Below are positions 6,791-17,400 of a DNA stretch of 64,000 nucleotides, piece after piece. The stretch is from contig ONEF01000010.1 in assembly GCA_900316795.1 (NCBI GenBank), positions 1 to 64,000 of the forward strand. The letters are read 5' to 3'. Within the stretch, counting starts at the first letter, position 1. The number at the start of each line of letters is the position of its first letter. The translations under genes and the position numbers were made by a program. Below the pieces are notes generated by a model, which saw nothing but the letters and a program-made list of their open reading frames with translations, was not told the origin of the DNA and did not search any database. Source of the stretch: an uncultured Bacteroidales bacterium (GTDB lineage Bacteria; Bacteroidota; Bacteroidia; Bacteroidales; UBA932).

Positions 6791-9700
6791 CTATCTGATT
6801 TCCTTCAGCAGGCCCTTTACAGCTGCTTCAAGTTGAGGGTCTTTGCCGGAGAGGAAGTCATTGTAAGGAAGTTCAACCTTTACGTCAGGCTCAAACTGCT
6901 TGTTCTCTGTAACCTTGCCGTCTGTTCCCATAGATCCGATCATCGGGATGCCGAATACGATTGTAGGGTCTATCTGGGTTTCCCACCATACGGCGGTTCC
7001 GGTGCCAGGAACAGGCATTCCGTAAACCTTGCCGATGCCGTTCTGCTGATAGACGAACGGGAACATGAAGGCGTCTGAATAGTTGCCCTCGCAAGTAAGG
7101 ACTGCGCTCGGCTTCTGCCATCTTCCGAGAGGCTCACCGTCGTCCAGGAGGTCTCCCTGAGGAGCGTAGCGCATATAGGTCTTGGCACCGAGCAGAGTGA
7201 CCAGCTCGTCGTGGAGCCAGCCGCCTCCGTTGAACCTTGTGTCAACCACCACGGCCTGCTTCTTCACGTGCTTGCCCATCAGACGGTTGTAGATAACCTG
7301 GTAGCTCTGCTGGTTCATTCCCTCAACGTGGACATAACCTATCTTGCCGCCAGAAAGCTTGTCAACCATCTCCTCGCATCTTCTCACCCACCACTCATAA
7401 ACCAGATGGCTCAGCGATGACTCGGCAACAGGACGGAGGGTCTGCGTGAAGGTGCCGCCTGCGGTGGACTTTACAGTTACAACGGTATTTACGTTGGCGA
7501 TGTTGTTGAGGTATTTGTTGTAATTCTCAGATGCAGGGATATTCTCGCCGTTGATGGCGGTGATGATGTCACCAGGACGGATCTTGTTGGAAAGTTTGTC
7601 TGCAGGGCCGCCAGGGATGATGGCTGAAACCTTGATGCCTTCTCCTGTGTAGGTCTCGTCGAAGAGCATACCGAAGTTGGCGGTAACGTCACCTCCGGTC
7701 ATCGCCCTTGCAGCATAGAAGCGGCCACCAGTGTGGGAAGCGTTAAGTTCACCGAGGAGCTCGCTCAGAAGAACCTGGAAATCATAGTTGTTGTTGATGT
7801 AAGGGAGGAACTTTGCATATTCGTCGTGATACATCTTCCAGTTGATTCCGTGGATGGTAGGATCGTAGAACTTCTTGGTAACCTGAAGCCACATGTGGTC
7901 GAACATATAAGCCCGCTCGCCGGCAGCGTCAAGTTCCATCTTGCCTGCAATCATTATCGGCTTTGCCATTCCGCTCATAAGGTCGATCTTCACAGGAGAG
8001 CCGTTGCGCAGGGCAAAAAGACTCTTCTCGTCTGCGCTGAGCTCGGCTGCTGAAAGCATTCCGCCTACTGAACCCTGGCCTACCTTCTTGCTTTCACGGC
8101 TGCGGGTATCTGTGCTCCAGAGCTCCATTCCTTTCTCACCGTTCTTTGCATAGTACATCTTCTTGCCGTCCTTGGTAAGGAAATAAGCCATTGGGGTACC
8201 CTCAGTGCGGATATCTGCAATACGGGTCTCGATGAGGTCAAAGTCATCAAAGACTATCGGTTTGACCTCTTTCTTTGCATCAGGTTTGCCATCTTTCTTG
8301 TCGCCTGGTTTGTCACCTGGCTTTCCTTCAGGCTTCTTTCCTGCCTTTTCCTTCTCTTCCAGAAGCTCGAAGTCATCCTTGCTGAGCATGAACTTGTCGT
8401 AAGACTCCTTGTCGAAGAAAGCGGCCTTCACTCCACCGCCGCCGCGGTTTCCGCCGCTGCCGATGTAAGTCATGGCCTGTCCGCCGAAGCCGAACTTGGC
8501 CATTCTCTCGCCGTAAGCGCTGTTGACCGGATATCGGATCTCTCCGCCGTCTGCACTGATAAGGGCGGTTGCTCCGCCTCTCATCATGTTCTTCTGGTCG
8601 TCAACCAGCAGCCACTTGCTGTCTGGAGACCACTCGAACCCCCAGTCACCGTCGCGATAAGAATGGTTGTGGCCCTTAGGAAGCACCGTTACGGTCTTCT
8701 TGCTCTTGAGGTCCATAACTTTAAGAGTGTTGCGCTCGCTGATGTAGGCAAGTTTCTTTCCGTCTGGAGAAACATCAGGCATGAAGTTGTCTTTTCCGTC
8801 GGCGACAACCTTGTCTATGTTGATGAGAGTGGATGCGTAGAAGTACTTCTCGGTGGTGTCCTTGAGGGTAGCCTTCATTATGTTCCAGTTGCCGTCAACC
8901 TCAGCGGAGTAGTAGATGGCCTTTCCGTCCGGATCCCAGGTGATCATCCTCTCCTGGTAAGGAGTGTTGGTGATTCTCTTGGTGCGGCCGTCGTTGACCC
9001 CGACAACGAAGAGTTCGCCGCGGTTGATCAGAGCTATCTCCTTGCCGCTCGGACTCACGGACATCTCGGTGGCGTTTCTTATGTCTATGTTCTTGATTTT
9101 CTGGTAACCGGCGTTGTCAGAAACATAAATGTTGAGTTTCTTTGCCTTCTGGCCGTCCTTTATGGTGTATATGTCGCCCTTCCAGACAAAGGAGATGGTG
9201 CCGTTCTTTGCGATGCTGATCTCCCTTACAGGGAAATCCTTGAAATCGGTCAGCTGAGTCTTGGTCCCCGATGCAAGGTCCTGCTTGAAGAGGTTCAGGG
9301 CGTTGTTGGCCTTGTTGAGCTTCATCTCGGAAATATAGTAAACAGCCTTTCCGTCAGGGCTGAAGACAGGCTTCAGGTTCTCGCCCTCGTAGGTGCTGAC
9401 CTTGGTGTAAGTGTTTGCCTTCAGGTCATATACCCAGATGTCGCGGGTTACGGAAGATGTATGGTGCTTTCTCCAAGGGTCCTCATATCCTTTCTTGTCC
9501 TGGAAGACGATCTTGCTTCCGTCGGAGTTGAAATTAGCCTCGTCTGCACCGGCTGCGGTAACCAGGATAGGTCTTCCGCCGCCTACCGGAATCTTATAGA
9601 GATTCTTGAACATTGAAGAAGGGAAGCGGATGCTTTCTGCAGGAGCGAACCTGCCGCTTCCGAACAGCACATACTTTCCGTCAGGAGTGAAGTCGAACGG

Positions 9701-10057
9701 ATAATCTGCTGTGGAATTGTAGGTAAGCCTTACAGGCACGCCGCCGCCGGCTGGCATTACGAACACGTCAAAGTTTCCGTAAAGGTCACTTGCATAGGCA
9801 ATGTACTTGCCGTCCCGGCTCCAGACAGGATAACCGCTGTAGTTGTCTCCGCTGGTGATTGCGGTTGCAAGTCCTCCTTCTGATGAAACCTTGTAGAGAT
9901 TGCCCATATAACCGAAGACAATCTGGGAACCGTCAGGAGAAATGGCCGGATTGCGCAGCCACCTGACATCCTGCTGCGCGCTGGAAACAGTGGCTGACAT
10001 CACCACAAGAGCCAGTGCTGCAACAGAGAGTGTGAATCTTCTAAATATTCTGTACAT
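6791..10057 (-). CDS. Tricorn-type S41 family protease, exported
   Basis: Tricorn-like proteases degrade peptides; this one has a signal peptide ending at VSSAQ, so it is probably periplasmic. The 1088 residues have the tricorn order. PD40/WD40-like beta-propeller repeats fill about 30-550, with many SPDGK motifs. A Lys/Pro/Gly-rich linker follows near 590-620, then a PDZ domain around IRPGDIITAINGENI, then the S41 core. Residues fitting the tricorn active site are Ser774-His775 (ELNASHTGG), the nucleophile Ser994-Asp995 (NYSDAF) and a late Glu in ENKQFEPDV. The start is the ATG giving MYRIFRR; an in-frame GTG lies two codons earlier. Confidence 0.88.
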   Translation of the reverse strand: MYRIFRRFTLSVAALALVVMSATVSSAQQDVRWLRNPAISPDGSQIVFGYMGNLYKVSSEGGLATAITSGDNYSGYPVWSRDGKYIAYASDLYGNFDVFVMPAGGGVPVRLTYNSTADYPFDFTPDGKYVLFGSGRFAPAESIRFPSSMFKNLYKIPVGGGRPILVTAAGADEANFNSDGSKIVFQDKKGYEDPWRKHHTSSVTRDIWVYDLKANTYTKVSTYEGENLKPVFSPDGKAVYYISEMKLNKANNALNLFKQDLASGTKTQLTDFKDFPVREISIAKNGTISFVWKGDIYTIKDGQKAKKLNIYVSDNAGYQKIKNIDIRNATEMSVSPSGKEIALINRGELFVVGVNDGRTKRITNTPYQERMITWDPDGKAIYYSAEVDGNWNIMKATLKDTTEKYFYASTLINIDKVVADGKDNFMPDVSPDGKKLAYISERNTLKVMDLKSKKTVTVLPKGHNHSYRDGDWGFEWSPDSKWLLVDDQKNMMRGGATALISADGGEIRYPVNSAYGERMAKFGFGGQAMTYIGSGGNRGGGGVKAAFFDKESYDKFMLSKDDFELLEEKEKAGKKPEGKPGDKPGDKKDGKPDAKKEVKPIVFDDFDLIETRIADIRTEGTPMAYFLTKDGKKMYYAKNGEKGMELWSTDTRSRESKKVGQGSVGGMLSAAELSADEKSLFALRNGSPVKIDLMSGMAKPIMIAGKMELDAAGERAYMFDHMWLQVTKKFYDPTIHGINWKMYHDEYAKFLPYINNNYDFQVLLSELLGELNASHTGGRFYAARAMTGGDVTANFGMLFDETYTGEGIKVSAIIPGGPADKLSNKIRPGDIITAINGENIPASENYNKYLNNIANVNTVVTVKSTAGGTFTQTLRPVAESSLSHLVYEWWVRRCEEMVDKLSGGKIGYVHVEGMNQQSYQVIYNRLMGKHVKKQAVVVDTRFNGGGWLHDELVTLLGAKTYMRYAPQGDLLDDGEPLGRWQKPSAVLTCEGNYSDAFMFPFVYQQNGIGKVYGMPVPGTGTAVWWETQIDPTIVFGIPMIGSMGTDGKVTENKQFEPDVKVELPYNDFLSGKDPQLEAAVKGLLKEIR

Positions 10058-10078
10058 AATCACGGGGTTGTTAGTTCT

Positions 10079-11434
10079 TTATTTAGACGTTTTAATATCC
10101 GTTTTGTGAGTTTCAAGGTAGAACTTACGGTCCGGTTTTCCGTTGAATGTCCTTTTGACTGAATCCACCTTCTCATAGAAGAGCGGCACCTTGTGCCTTT
10201 CCAGCCTGGTCATCAGATAACGGCCCAAAGACCTGAAATCCACCTCCGTTCCGTCTTTGACGGAAACCAGGAGTTTTGGAGCCGCCCCGGTTATGGGGTG
10301 CGGAACCGGTATGCAGATGCAGTCGCTGACTCCCTCGAAAGACATCGCAGCATCTTCCACTTCGAGAGGTGAAACCTTGAACCCTCCTACATTGATGACA
10401 TCATCTTCCCTTCCCTTCAGGTTCAACATGCCGTCTTCGTCTATATAACCGGAATCTGAGGTATAAAGGACTCCGTCTCTGAGTATTGAAGATGTTCTCT
10501 GGGGATCTCCCAGATACCCTGTCATCAGAGTCTTGCCCTTGCAGGCTATAGTGCCCTTGTCAGTTATGAAAATTTCTGAATTGGGCATCGGCCGACCCAG
10601 GCATCCGGCCTTGCACTTTCCGCCGTTGAAATCCACTGTACAGACAATGCCTGTCTCCGTGGATGCGTAGGTATTGTAGAGCCTGCTCTTTGGAAGAAGA
10701 CGGCAGAGAGCCTCCATATCGGACTGTGAAATGGCAGCGGCACCGGTTTCTATGAAGTCTATCTTGTCTGCCAAAGCGGCAAGGCGCTCCGGGCAGAACT
10801 GCAGAAGGATCCGGATGCTTGCAGGAACCAGGAATGTCGCCATCTTTTCTGCCGGGTAGCTGAAAGCTCCGAAAAAGCTGTCCAGGTCCTTCAACCCGTC
10901 CACGATAATCATGGTAGCGCCCAGCATAATTACCGGATACATCTTGGAAAGGCTGCCGATGTGGTTAAGAGGCCCGTTTATGACAAAGGCCAGCTCGTGA
11001 GAAAAGCCCTGTCCGTGAATGAGGTTTTCTGCATCGGCGATGATTGTCCTGTGGCTGATTATCACACCCTTGGACTTTCCTGTTGTGCCGGTGGTGTAAA
11101 GCACTTCCGCCGTGCCCTCTGCAACCGCGTGGGAAGAAAGTTCAGCGGAGATTGCCTCGAACACTTCCTCCGGAATGTCTTTGGCCAAAGGTGCCACCGC
11201 AAATCCAAGTCTCTGGTATGCAAAGTAATCAGCGATGTATTCAACGGACGGGAGAGCCCTCAGGCAGACGATGCGTGACGATGATGACGCAACACTCCTC
11301 CGGAGTTCTTCCGCACGCCTTTCAACCCTACACTGTAGCTGACTGTAGGAAAACGACTCCCCGCCTGCCACCAAGGCCGGCTTGTCAGGATACAAAGAAG
11401 CGTTCCGTGCCAGATAATCACCTAGTATCATCAT
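10079..11434 (-). CDS. ANL-superfamily acyl/aryl adenylate ligase of the aryl-polyene-like cluster
   Basis: This 451-residue AMP-forming ligase activates a carboxylic acid as its adenylate and transfers it to CoA or an acyl carrier protein. Seen are the phosphate-binding loop YTTGTTGKSKG, YNTYASTETG, YTSDSGYIDEDG, GREDDVINVGGFK and the C-terminal catalytic lysine context NGKPDRKFY. It starts 3 bases after the ACP gene at 11438-11662, a likely loading partner. The position fits ApeH, which activates the starter in aryl polyene synthesis. The substrate cannot be read from the sequence and may not be aromatic. Confidence 0.82.
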   Translation of the reverse strand: MMILGDYLARNASLYPDKPALVAGGESFSYSQLQCRVERRAEELRRSVASSSSRIVCLRALPSVEYIADYFAYQRLGFAVAPLAKDIPEEVFEAISAELSSHAVAEGTAEVLYTTGTTGKSKGVIISHRTIIADAENLIHGQGFSHELAFVINGPLNHIGSLSKMYPVIMLGATMIIVDGLKDLDSFFGAFSYPAEKMATFLVPASIRILLQFCPERLAALADKIDFIETGAAAISQSDMEALCRLLPKSRLYNTYASTETGIVCTVDFNGGKCKAGCLGRPMPNSEIFITDKGTIACKGKTLMTGYLGDPQRTSSILRDGVLYTSDSGYIDEDGMLNLKGREDDVINVGGFKVSPLEVEDAAMSFEGVSDCICIPVPHPITGAAPKLLVSVKDGTEVDFRSLGRYLMTRLERHKVPLFYEKVDSVKRTFNGKPDRKFYLETHKTDIKTSK

Positions 11435-11437
11435 AGC

Positions 11438-11662
11438 CTACCGTGTGGAAAGTTTACGTTCGACAAGAGATACCAGGCTGTCCAGATTCTTCAGGTTCAT
11501 CGGAGTAGCGTCAGATGCATCAAGTTTTATATCGTACTCATCAGACAGTTTCATAAGGATAGCGGCAACTCCCAGAGAATCCAGTTCGCTGAAAAGAAAA
11601 TCAGAATCAAAATCTACAAGAGGAAGCGCCTCTTCCAAAATTTTCCTTATATGCTCTTTCAT
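11438..11662 (-). CDS. Acyl carrier protein, first copy
   Basis: The 74-residue protein carries the 4'-phosphopantetheine attachment serine in ELDSLGV, in the usual DSL context, within a four-helix acidic ACP. The frame opens at a TTG, but the ATG giving MKEHIRKIL is chosen as the normal ACP start. It is paired with the ANL ligase and split from the main cluster by the plus-strand DJ-1 gene. It plausibly carries the starter unit. Confidence 0.85.
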   Translation of the reverse strand: MKEHIRKILEEALPLVDFDSDFLFSELDSLGVAAILMKLSDEYDIKLDASDATPMNLKNLDSLVSLVERKLSTR

Positions 11663-11723
11663 GACAGATTGTTTGTTCAACTACGAAGATACGATATTAA
11701 TGACAATAATAAAAGCAGATTCC

Positions 11724-11731
11724 TAACTTTG
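11724..11731 (+). promoter_or_regulatory. -7 promoter element for the DJ-1/PfpI gene
   Basis: TAACTTTG followed by C. The first in-frame ATG (11736) would sit at or next to the transcription start, which favours the second ATG at 11751. Confidence 0.6.
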
Positions 11732-11750
11732 CAGCATGAAGACTGACAAA

Positions 11751-12377
11751 ATGAAAAAGGCTTACATACTTGTTTCTCCTGGTTTTGAAATACTTGAGGC
11801 CGCAGCGCCTGTAGATGTGCTGGAAAGGTGCTCAATAGAAGTCGAGAAAGTTGCTGTCTGCGGAGAGATGGACGGCAAAATCTTTGGCAAGACAGACCTC
11901 CTGATACCATCTTCCCATAATGTCTTCATCAAGGCTGATTCTTTCCTCAGCGATATGGCTGACGTGGAGAGGATTGCCTCAGATGGCGCTATGGTAATAC
12001 TGCCTGGAGGATTCCCTGGCTACAGGAACCTTTCCTCAAACCCTTTGGTGGGGAAACTCCTGCAAGAGTTTGAAAAAAGAGGCCGGCTGATTGCCGCCAT
12101 CTGCGGCGCCCCAAGCGCTCTGTCCACATTCCACATTCTTGAAGGAAGCAAGCTCACCTGCCACAGTTCAGTAAAAGACATTCTCACAGCAGAAAAAGGC
12201 GGGATTCCGGGATATGTATATACCGGCAGACCAGCAGAAAAAGACGGCAGGCTCATAACCGGAAGAGGAGCGGGAGTATGTATGGAATTCGCATTCGCCT
12301 GCGCAGAAGCGCTGGTAAGTCAGGAAGTCATCGCCGAGGTAAAAAAGAAAATGGAAATGACACTGCAGCAGCCCTGA
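11751..12377 (+). CDS. DJ-1/PfpI family protein
   Basis: The 208 residues form one class-I-glutamine-amidotransferase-like DJ-1 domain. The nucleophile elbow cysteine is in AAICGAPSAL, and an acidic residue sits early in the GFEILEAAAP segment. Members of the DJ-1/YajL group are linked to repair of glyoxal-type damage or redox stress; the exact activity here is unknown. The start at 11751 gives MKKAYILVSPGFE, the family norm, and leaves a leader of about 16 bases. The gene stands alone on the plus strand, interrupting the minus-strand polyene-like cluster. Confidence 0.85.
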   Translation: MKKAYILVSPGFEILEAAAPVDVLERCSIEVEKVAVCGEMDGKIFGKTDLLIPSSHNVFIKADSFLSDMADVERIASDGAMVILPGGFPGYRNLSSNPLVGKLLQEFEKRGRLIAAICGAPSALSTFHILEGSKLTCHSSVKDILTAEKGGIPGYVYTGRPAEKDGRLITGRGAGVCMEFAFACAEALVSQEVIAEVKKKMEMTLQQP

Positions 12378-12394
12378 GGCTACTAAGGCGCCTT

Positions 12395-13552
12395 TCAAAG
12401 AGAAAGCCTGTTCAGGACAGGATTGCTGTAAATCTTGAGATACAGGTTCATCAGAGGAAGCAGATTCTCCTTCCAGCCGGAAAGTGTCTTGTGCATCACC
12501 TCGGCAAATTCCTTGTATTCCTCTTTGGTGTATTTGTCTGTGAACTTGAATGTATTATACAGCATGTCAAATGCTATATAGTTTGTCTTGAACAGCTTGT
12601 ATCCGTTGTAAATCCTCGCGTCAAGCAAAGATGCCATATAGGCAAGGGCCTCGTGCCTGTCAAGGCTCTCTATGGCAAGAAGCTCTTCGGCTGAAACCGG
12701 AGGACAGATCTGTATATGGACATGGCCTTTAGGAGAAAGGATGCCGCTCATTATGCTACGGAAGTCCTCACCTTTCTCTTTGATGTACGGATGTTCCTGA
12801 GACAGGTACAGTTCCCTCACTTTCTGGGTAATACAGGTTTCCCATTCGTATGATATGGCCATCGGCACTATATTCAGTTCAGAGAAGTTCTTCCCAAGGT
12901 TCCTTTCTCCGGAAAGTGAAAACATCTTGAGCACTGTCTGGTTTGTGCGGTCATCGCCGTCTTTGGTGCGTCCGTTCCTCTGGGCTATCCAGACAGAAGT
13001 GTTCCTCTCCTTGACTACATAACGCATATAGCTGGACAGATGGTATGAGACATTCCAGAAGTTCTTTGCGGAACCGCTGCGCACAACCTTGAACATACGG
13101 TTGCTTTTGCCTATGTCCGTCACGATCCCGGGCTGCATCAGATTGTCTCCGAAAGTTATTTCCGAGCAGTCCAGACCGTTGTTGTAGAGAGCGATTTGAA
13201 GAAGTGCCGCATCCAGGAGAATATCCCTGTGGTTGGACACGAAGAGGTATCCCTTGCCCTTTTCCAGATTTTCAAAACCGCCGTATGTAAATCCGTCAGT
13301 GGTCTTTTCTATGATGGCGTTTATGGCATCGAACATGAAATTAATCTGGAACTGGCTGACTGTCTTGTAAGAAGTGAACTCCTCCATCTTTTTCTCAACA
13401 AGACCGGGCCCGTAGATATACTCCATCACCTGAGGAAAATCCTTGTTGGATGCAATGCGCTGCATGGCAGAAGGTATTTCATCATCCCTGTAAGGACGGA
13501 TATCATCCCATATAGAAGATAAATCTCTCGGTGTTGGTGTATTTATATCCAT
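12395..13552 (-). CDS. PlsB/PlsC-like glycerolipid acyltransferase family protein
   Basis: This 385-residue protein belongs to the Bacteroidetes acyltransferase family related to glycerol-3-phosphate and 1-acyl-glycerol-3-phosphate acyltransferases. The block SNHRDILLDAALLQ corresponds to the NHX4D catalytic motif, but the spacing here is His108-X5-Asp114. Asp110 in HRD is an alternative catalytic partner. Later VWIAQRNGRTKDG fits the substrate-binding block. The ATG at 13552 lies one base after the preceding stop; a TTG lies three codons upstream. It is the last gene of the long minus-strand unit and could attach the finished chain to a lipid, or simply serve phospholipid synthesis. Confidence 0.7.
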   Translation of the reverse strand: MDINTPTPRDLSSIWDDIRPYRDDEIPSAMQRIASNKDFPQVMEYIYGPGLVEKKMEEFTSYKTVSQFQINFMFDAINAIIEKTTDGFTYGGFENLEKGKGYLFVSNHRDILLDAALLQIALYNNGLDCSEITFGDNLMQPGIVTDIGKSNRMFKVVRSGSAKNFWNVSYHLSSYMRYVVKERNTSVWIAQRNGRTKDGDDRTNQTVLKMFSLSGERNLGKNFSELNIVPMAISYEWETCITQKVRELYLSQEHPYIKEKGEDFRSIMSGILSPKGHVHIQICPPVSAEELLAIESLDRHEALAYMASLLDARIYNGYKLFKTNYIAFDMLYNTFKFTDKYTKEEYKEFAEVMHKTLSGWKENLLPLMNLYLKIYSNPVLNRLSL

Positions 13553-13553
13553 A

Positions 13554-14417
13554 TCAGTCAAAAACGCTGTTTTGCAGCCATTCTGTAAACCTGTCCGCCC
13601 ATCCTGCAGCTCCGGATCCGGCAGCTGGCTTTACCCCGAAGCCGTGCTTTCCCGTAGGATGGATTTCAACGATGCAATTTACTCCATTTTTCTTCAATTC
13701 GGAAGCAAATGCCCTGGAACCTTCAATCCGGACCACAGGATCATCTTCGCAGTGAAGCAGAAAAACGGGTGGAAAATCTTCATTTACATTGCCTTCCAAT
13801 GACAGCTTCTCTATGAGAGACAAGTTCCCCCTCAGCAGATGATCTCTGGATGGTTTATGAACATAAGGTTCCTTCATCGTAACCACAGGATAGATCATCG
13901 CCACAAAGGCTGGACGGTAACGAGGATTCTCCTCTAGGGCCGCACAACCAGCCAAGTGCCCCCCTGCCGAGAAGCCTACCACACCGATTTTTGTGGTATC
14001 TATTCCCAACCGGTCTGAATTGTCTTTTATATAGTCCACCGCCTTACGGTAATCCTCAAGCTGCTGAGGATACTTCGCTCCGTAAAATCCCATCCGGTAA
14101 CGCAATACTACTGCCCTGAAACCTTTGGAAACAAAATATTTAGCCACATCATGCCCTTCTGAATTGATTGCCAGATATGTATAGCTGCCTCCCGGAAACA
14201 CGATCACGGCAGGAGCCTTTTCTGAAGGCTTAGACGGGGCATAGACAAAAACCTTGCTCCGGTAACGGCCTTCAAACCTGGCCTCACCACCCTTCCAAAG
14301 CTTGTGAGTAAGATACGTCTGCTGAGCTATGGCTCCTCCTGAGACAAAAAGTAACAGAAGGCAAAGCAAAGCGGACTTAAACCATTTCACCTTCAGATCT
14401 ATATAGATTCCTGTCAT
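13554..14417 (-). CDS. Exported alpha/beta hydrolase (esterase-lipase like)
   Basis: The 287-residue protein has a signal peptide (KSALLCLLLLFVSGGAIA, cleavage before QQ) and an alpha/beta-hydrolase fold. FPGGSY marks the oxyanion region, VVGFSAGGHLA is the nucleophile elbow with Ser, CEDDPVV holds the acid, and GKHGFG the His. It resembles BD-FAE-type and xylan acetyl esterase-like enzymes. The ATG at 14417 is chosen because ATTATCGCGATA directly precedes it, as in the S9 peptidase gene at 40587. A GTG at 14390, which overlaps the upstream stop less, is the alternative. Inside this cluster it might trim or release a lipid-linked product, which is inference. Confidence 0.75.
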   Translation of the reverse strand: MTGIYIDLKVKWFKSALLCLLLLFVSGGAIAQQTYLTHKLWKGGEARFEGRYRSKVFVYAPSKPSEKAPAVIVFPGGSYTYLAINSEGHDVAKYFVSKGFRAVVLRYRMGFYGAKYPQQLEDYRKAVDYIKDNSDRLGIDTTKIGVVGFSAGGHLAGCAALEENPRYRPAFVAMIYPVVTMKEPYVHKPSRDHLLRGNLSLIEKLSLEGNVNEDFPPVFLLHCEDDPVVRIEGSRAFASELKKNGVNCIVEIHPTGKHGFGVKPAAGSGAAGWADRFTEWLQNSVFD

Positions 14418-17400
14418 TATCGCGATAATTCTTATATTTCCTGTCTTGGGCAACCTTGCCTTCCAAAGACAGATAAGCTGTTTCATAAAACCTCCTGAAC
14501 TCCTGGGCCTGCTTAAGAGGGCGGATACCCCAGTCCTTGAGTTGAGTGTAAGGCACTGCATCGCAGAGCTGTATGGCAACCTTCCCTCTCCTGAGAATAT
14601 GCTCTCCTTTCGGGAGAATTTCTCCCGGGCCGAAAAGGACAACCGGCAGAATATCCAGCTCCAGTTCAGAAGCCAATGCAAACGCCCCGCTCCTGAACTT
14701 CAGTATTGAGCAGTCCTGGCTGCGCGTACCTTCCGGAAAAATCAGGATAGAGACGCCTTCCGCCTTCAAAGCCTTGAGTTTCTCCATATTGGCCTCAACG
14801 CCGTCATCTATGCACACGAAGCCAGCTTTCTTGACAAAGTTACCGTAAACCGGAGAATTATACACCCATCCGTTGGTAACTACTGCTATCTTGTCTGAAA
14901 GGGCAAGCAGATACATCAGATCCAGATGAGACTGGTGGTTGCATATCACAACACGAGGTTTTTCATCCAAAATCCTTTCCGCATACCTGAAAGCTTCCTC
15001 CCCTTCAAAGTCTCCGTCCCTGGACAGGACAGTAAACCAGGTCCGAGGCAATCCGAGGCAGAAGAACCGCATCTTCTTTGTTATCAAAGTCCGCAAACCG
15101 GAAGATGCCAGCTTTGGCCTCAACGCCGCAACTATCTTGTAGTAAAGGCACAGGACGGCAAAGACAACCCCGCAGAACAATGTCACGAGAATGTCAGCAA
15201 TCCTTACCGGGAATATCCTGTCTTTCCTCTCCTTGCAGCCTCGTCTGCAAACAAGGAAACGGAATATCACAGGAGGAAGGATGAAGGCCAGGACAACAAC
15301 GCAAACCATTCCTATTACAGCCACCGCACCGAGGGAATGAAGAGCAGGGTGAACAGCGAAAACCAAGGAACCGATACCCACGAACATCGTCAGTGCCGAA
15401 AGGGTTACTCCAGTCTTGTAAGACGAGAGCAGAGGTTTCCGGAATGTATGCTCGTACTGGAGCCCCTCGACCATGAAAATGGTGTAGTCGTCTCCGAGAC
15501 CGAAGATGAAGGTAGCCAAGATGATGTTGACTATATTGAAACTCACGCCAAAGATTCCCATTATGCCCGTTATCCAGATCCAGCTGACTACCATTGGAAG
15601 GAACGCTGCCAAAGCCAGTTCAAGACGGCGGAATGCAATCCAGAGGAAGAGGAACACAAGAACAGAACAAATTGCCAGAACCTTGTTGAAGTCATTCTGC
15701 AAAATGTCTATCATCCTGTCTGTCATTGAGAAAGAGTCAAACAGGAAAGATCCCTCAGCTCTTCCGTCAAACTCTTGATAGCTGGAATATACCTTGTCGG
15801 TTTTATCCTCAGGAGCATACAGGATACTCATAACCAGCGTCTGCGACGAATCCTGAAGGATGTAGGGAGAAAGCAAAGAATAAATAACCTCAAACCGCGC
15901 AGCATCCTGAGGAACCAGTTCCGCTTCAGTCATTTCCCTGAAACGTTTGAAGGCATCCGGACTGAAACCCGCCTTGGCTCCATATTCGTCCAGAGCCTTT
16001 ATCATGGCCTCCCCGTGTCTTGCCACAAAGCTGTCCCATAACCCAAGACGTTCAAGCTGCCTGGAGCGAGAAGGCAGCAGCGAGCCTATTCCTTTGGTTT
16101 TAAGCACATTCCCTTCTGAAATCATAGAAGATATGAAACTGCTGTTTTTCTCCGATGCTTCCAGAGCCTGGTCAAGATTTCTGCCTTCGGAAACGGCATA
16201 TACCGCCCGGCTGCTCTCAGTGCTTGTATGGGAAGAAAATTCGTCCAGAAGCTTCTGCTGGCCCTCGGCCATATAGTTTATCTTGGTAAAGTCTCCGCTG
16301 AAAGTGACCTTGCGGCTGAAAAAGAAAAGAACAATGGTCAAGGCAATCAGACACCAGAACACATAACGGTTCTCTTCCGGGCGGAAACTTGCCCATCGGC
16401 CCATCCAGCCGCCTTCTCTCTGGCTGTAATCCTCGGCCTTTACCCAGTGAGGCAGGAACAGTATCACGAACAAGATTGCCCCGACCAAAGAAACCGCAGC
16501 AAAAAGGCCGAAGTCTCTCATTCCGGAGGCGCTCATAACCAGCAGGGAAAGGAATGCTCCAACAGTAGTTGCGTTCCCGATAACCATCGGGCTCGCGATG
16601 TCTTTTAGAGCAGTTCTGGCATCCTTTGTAAAACCCAGCCGGGTGGAATAAAGCAGTGAATAGTCCACTGCTATTCCAAATATGACGCAGCAGGCAGCCA
16701 AGGCCACGCTGGAGATGCTGGACTGGACAACCCCCATGAACGCCAGGCCGGAAAGAATTCCAAAAACTACAGGCACGCAGATAAGAAGTATCGGCCTGAG
16801 TTTCCTGAAATACCAGGCAAGAAGCCCCACTATCAGAACTACAGATACCACGGCGCAGGTAGCCGCATCTTTTTTCATCCTTTCCGCGTTCATCACAGCA
16901 ATTACCGGAGAACCGGTAAACTCCATCTGAACTTCAGGATAAAGGGCTATAACCGAATCTCTTACGGCATAAACAGCGGAAAGCAGCTTCTTGTTGCCTT
17001 TGGTATCGCTGCCTCCGAAAGCGGAGGAGAAGTTCATCATCACTCCTGTTGAATCAGGCGTGAAAAGATAATCGCCGATAACCTTGTAGCCGCTTTCTGA
17101 TCCGAGTGCAGACAGTTCCCGGAGAATCCTGGATGAAAAATGCAGAGGATCAGCCGAAATTACCCTCTCCAACATTCCGCTGGAAGCAACCAGAGCCTCC
17201 TTGTCCCCTTCCAGGATAGAGGCATAGTCTCCCGAGGCGACAATTGAATCCATCGCTGAGTAATCAGATGAATCCAGGAAGTAAGGCATATTCTCGGCGA
17301 TGAAGCCTGACAAGGAAATCATCCTTGCAGCATCAACCTTGATGACCGGATTGCTGATTCCCTCTATCTGGGCTTCCTCCAGTCTCCACGAAAACTCGTC

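Noticed and set aside
8663..9616. Open frame of 317 codons antisense to the tricorn-like gene
   Set aside because: The minus-strand gene has clear repeats and catalytic residues. The antisense frame arises from the regular propeller repeats.
14926..15729. Open frame of 267 codons antisense to the MMPL-PlsC gene
   Set aside because: Highly charged, low-complexity translation opposite a well-supported transporter gene.
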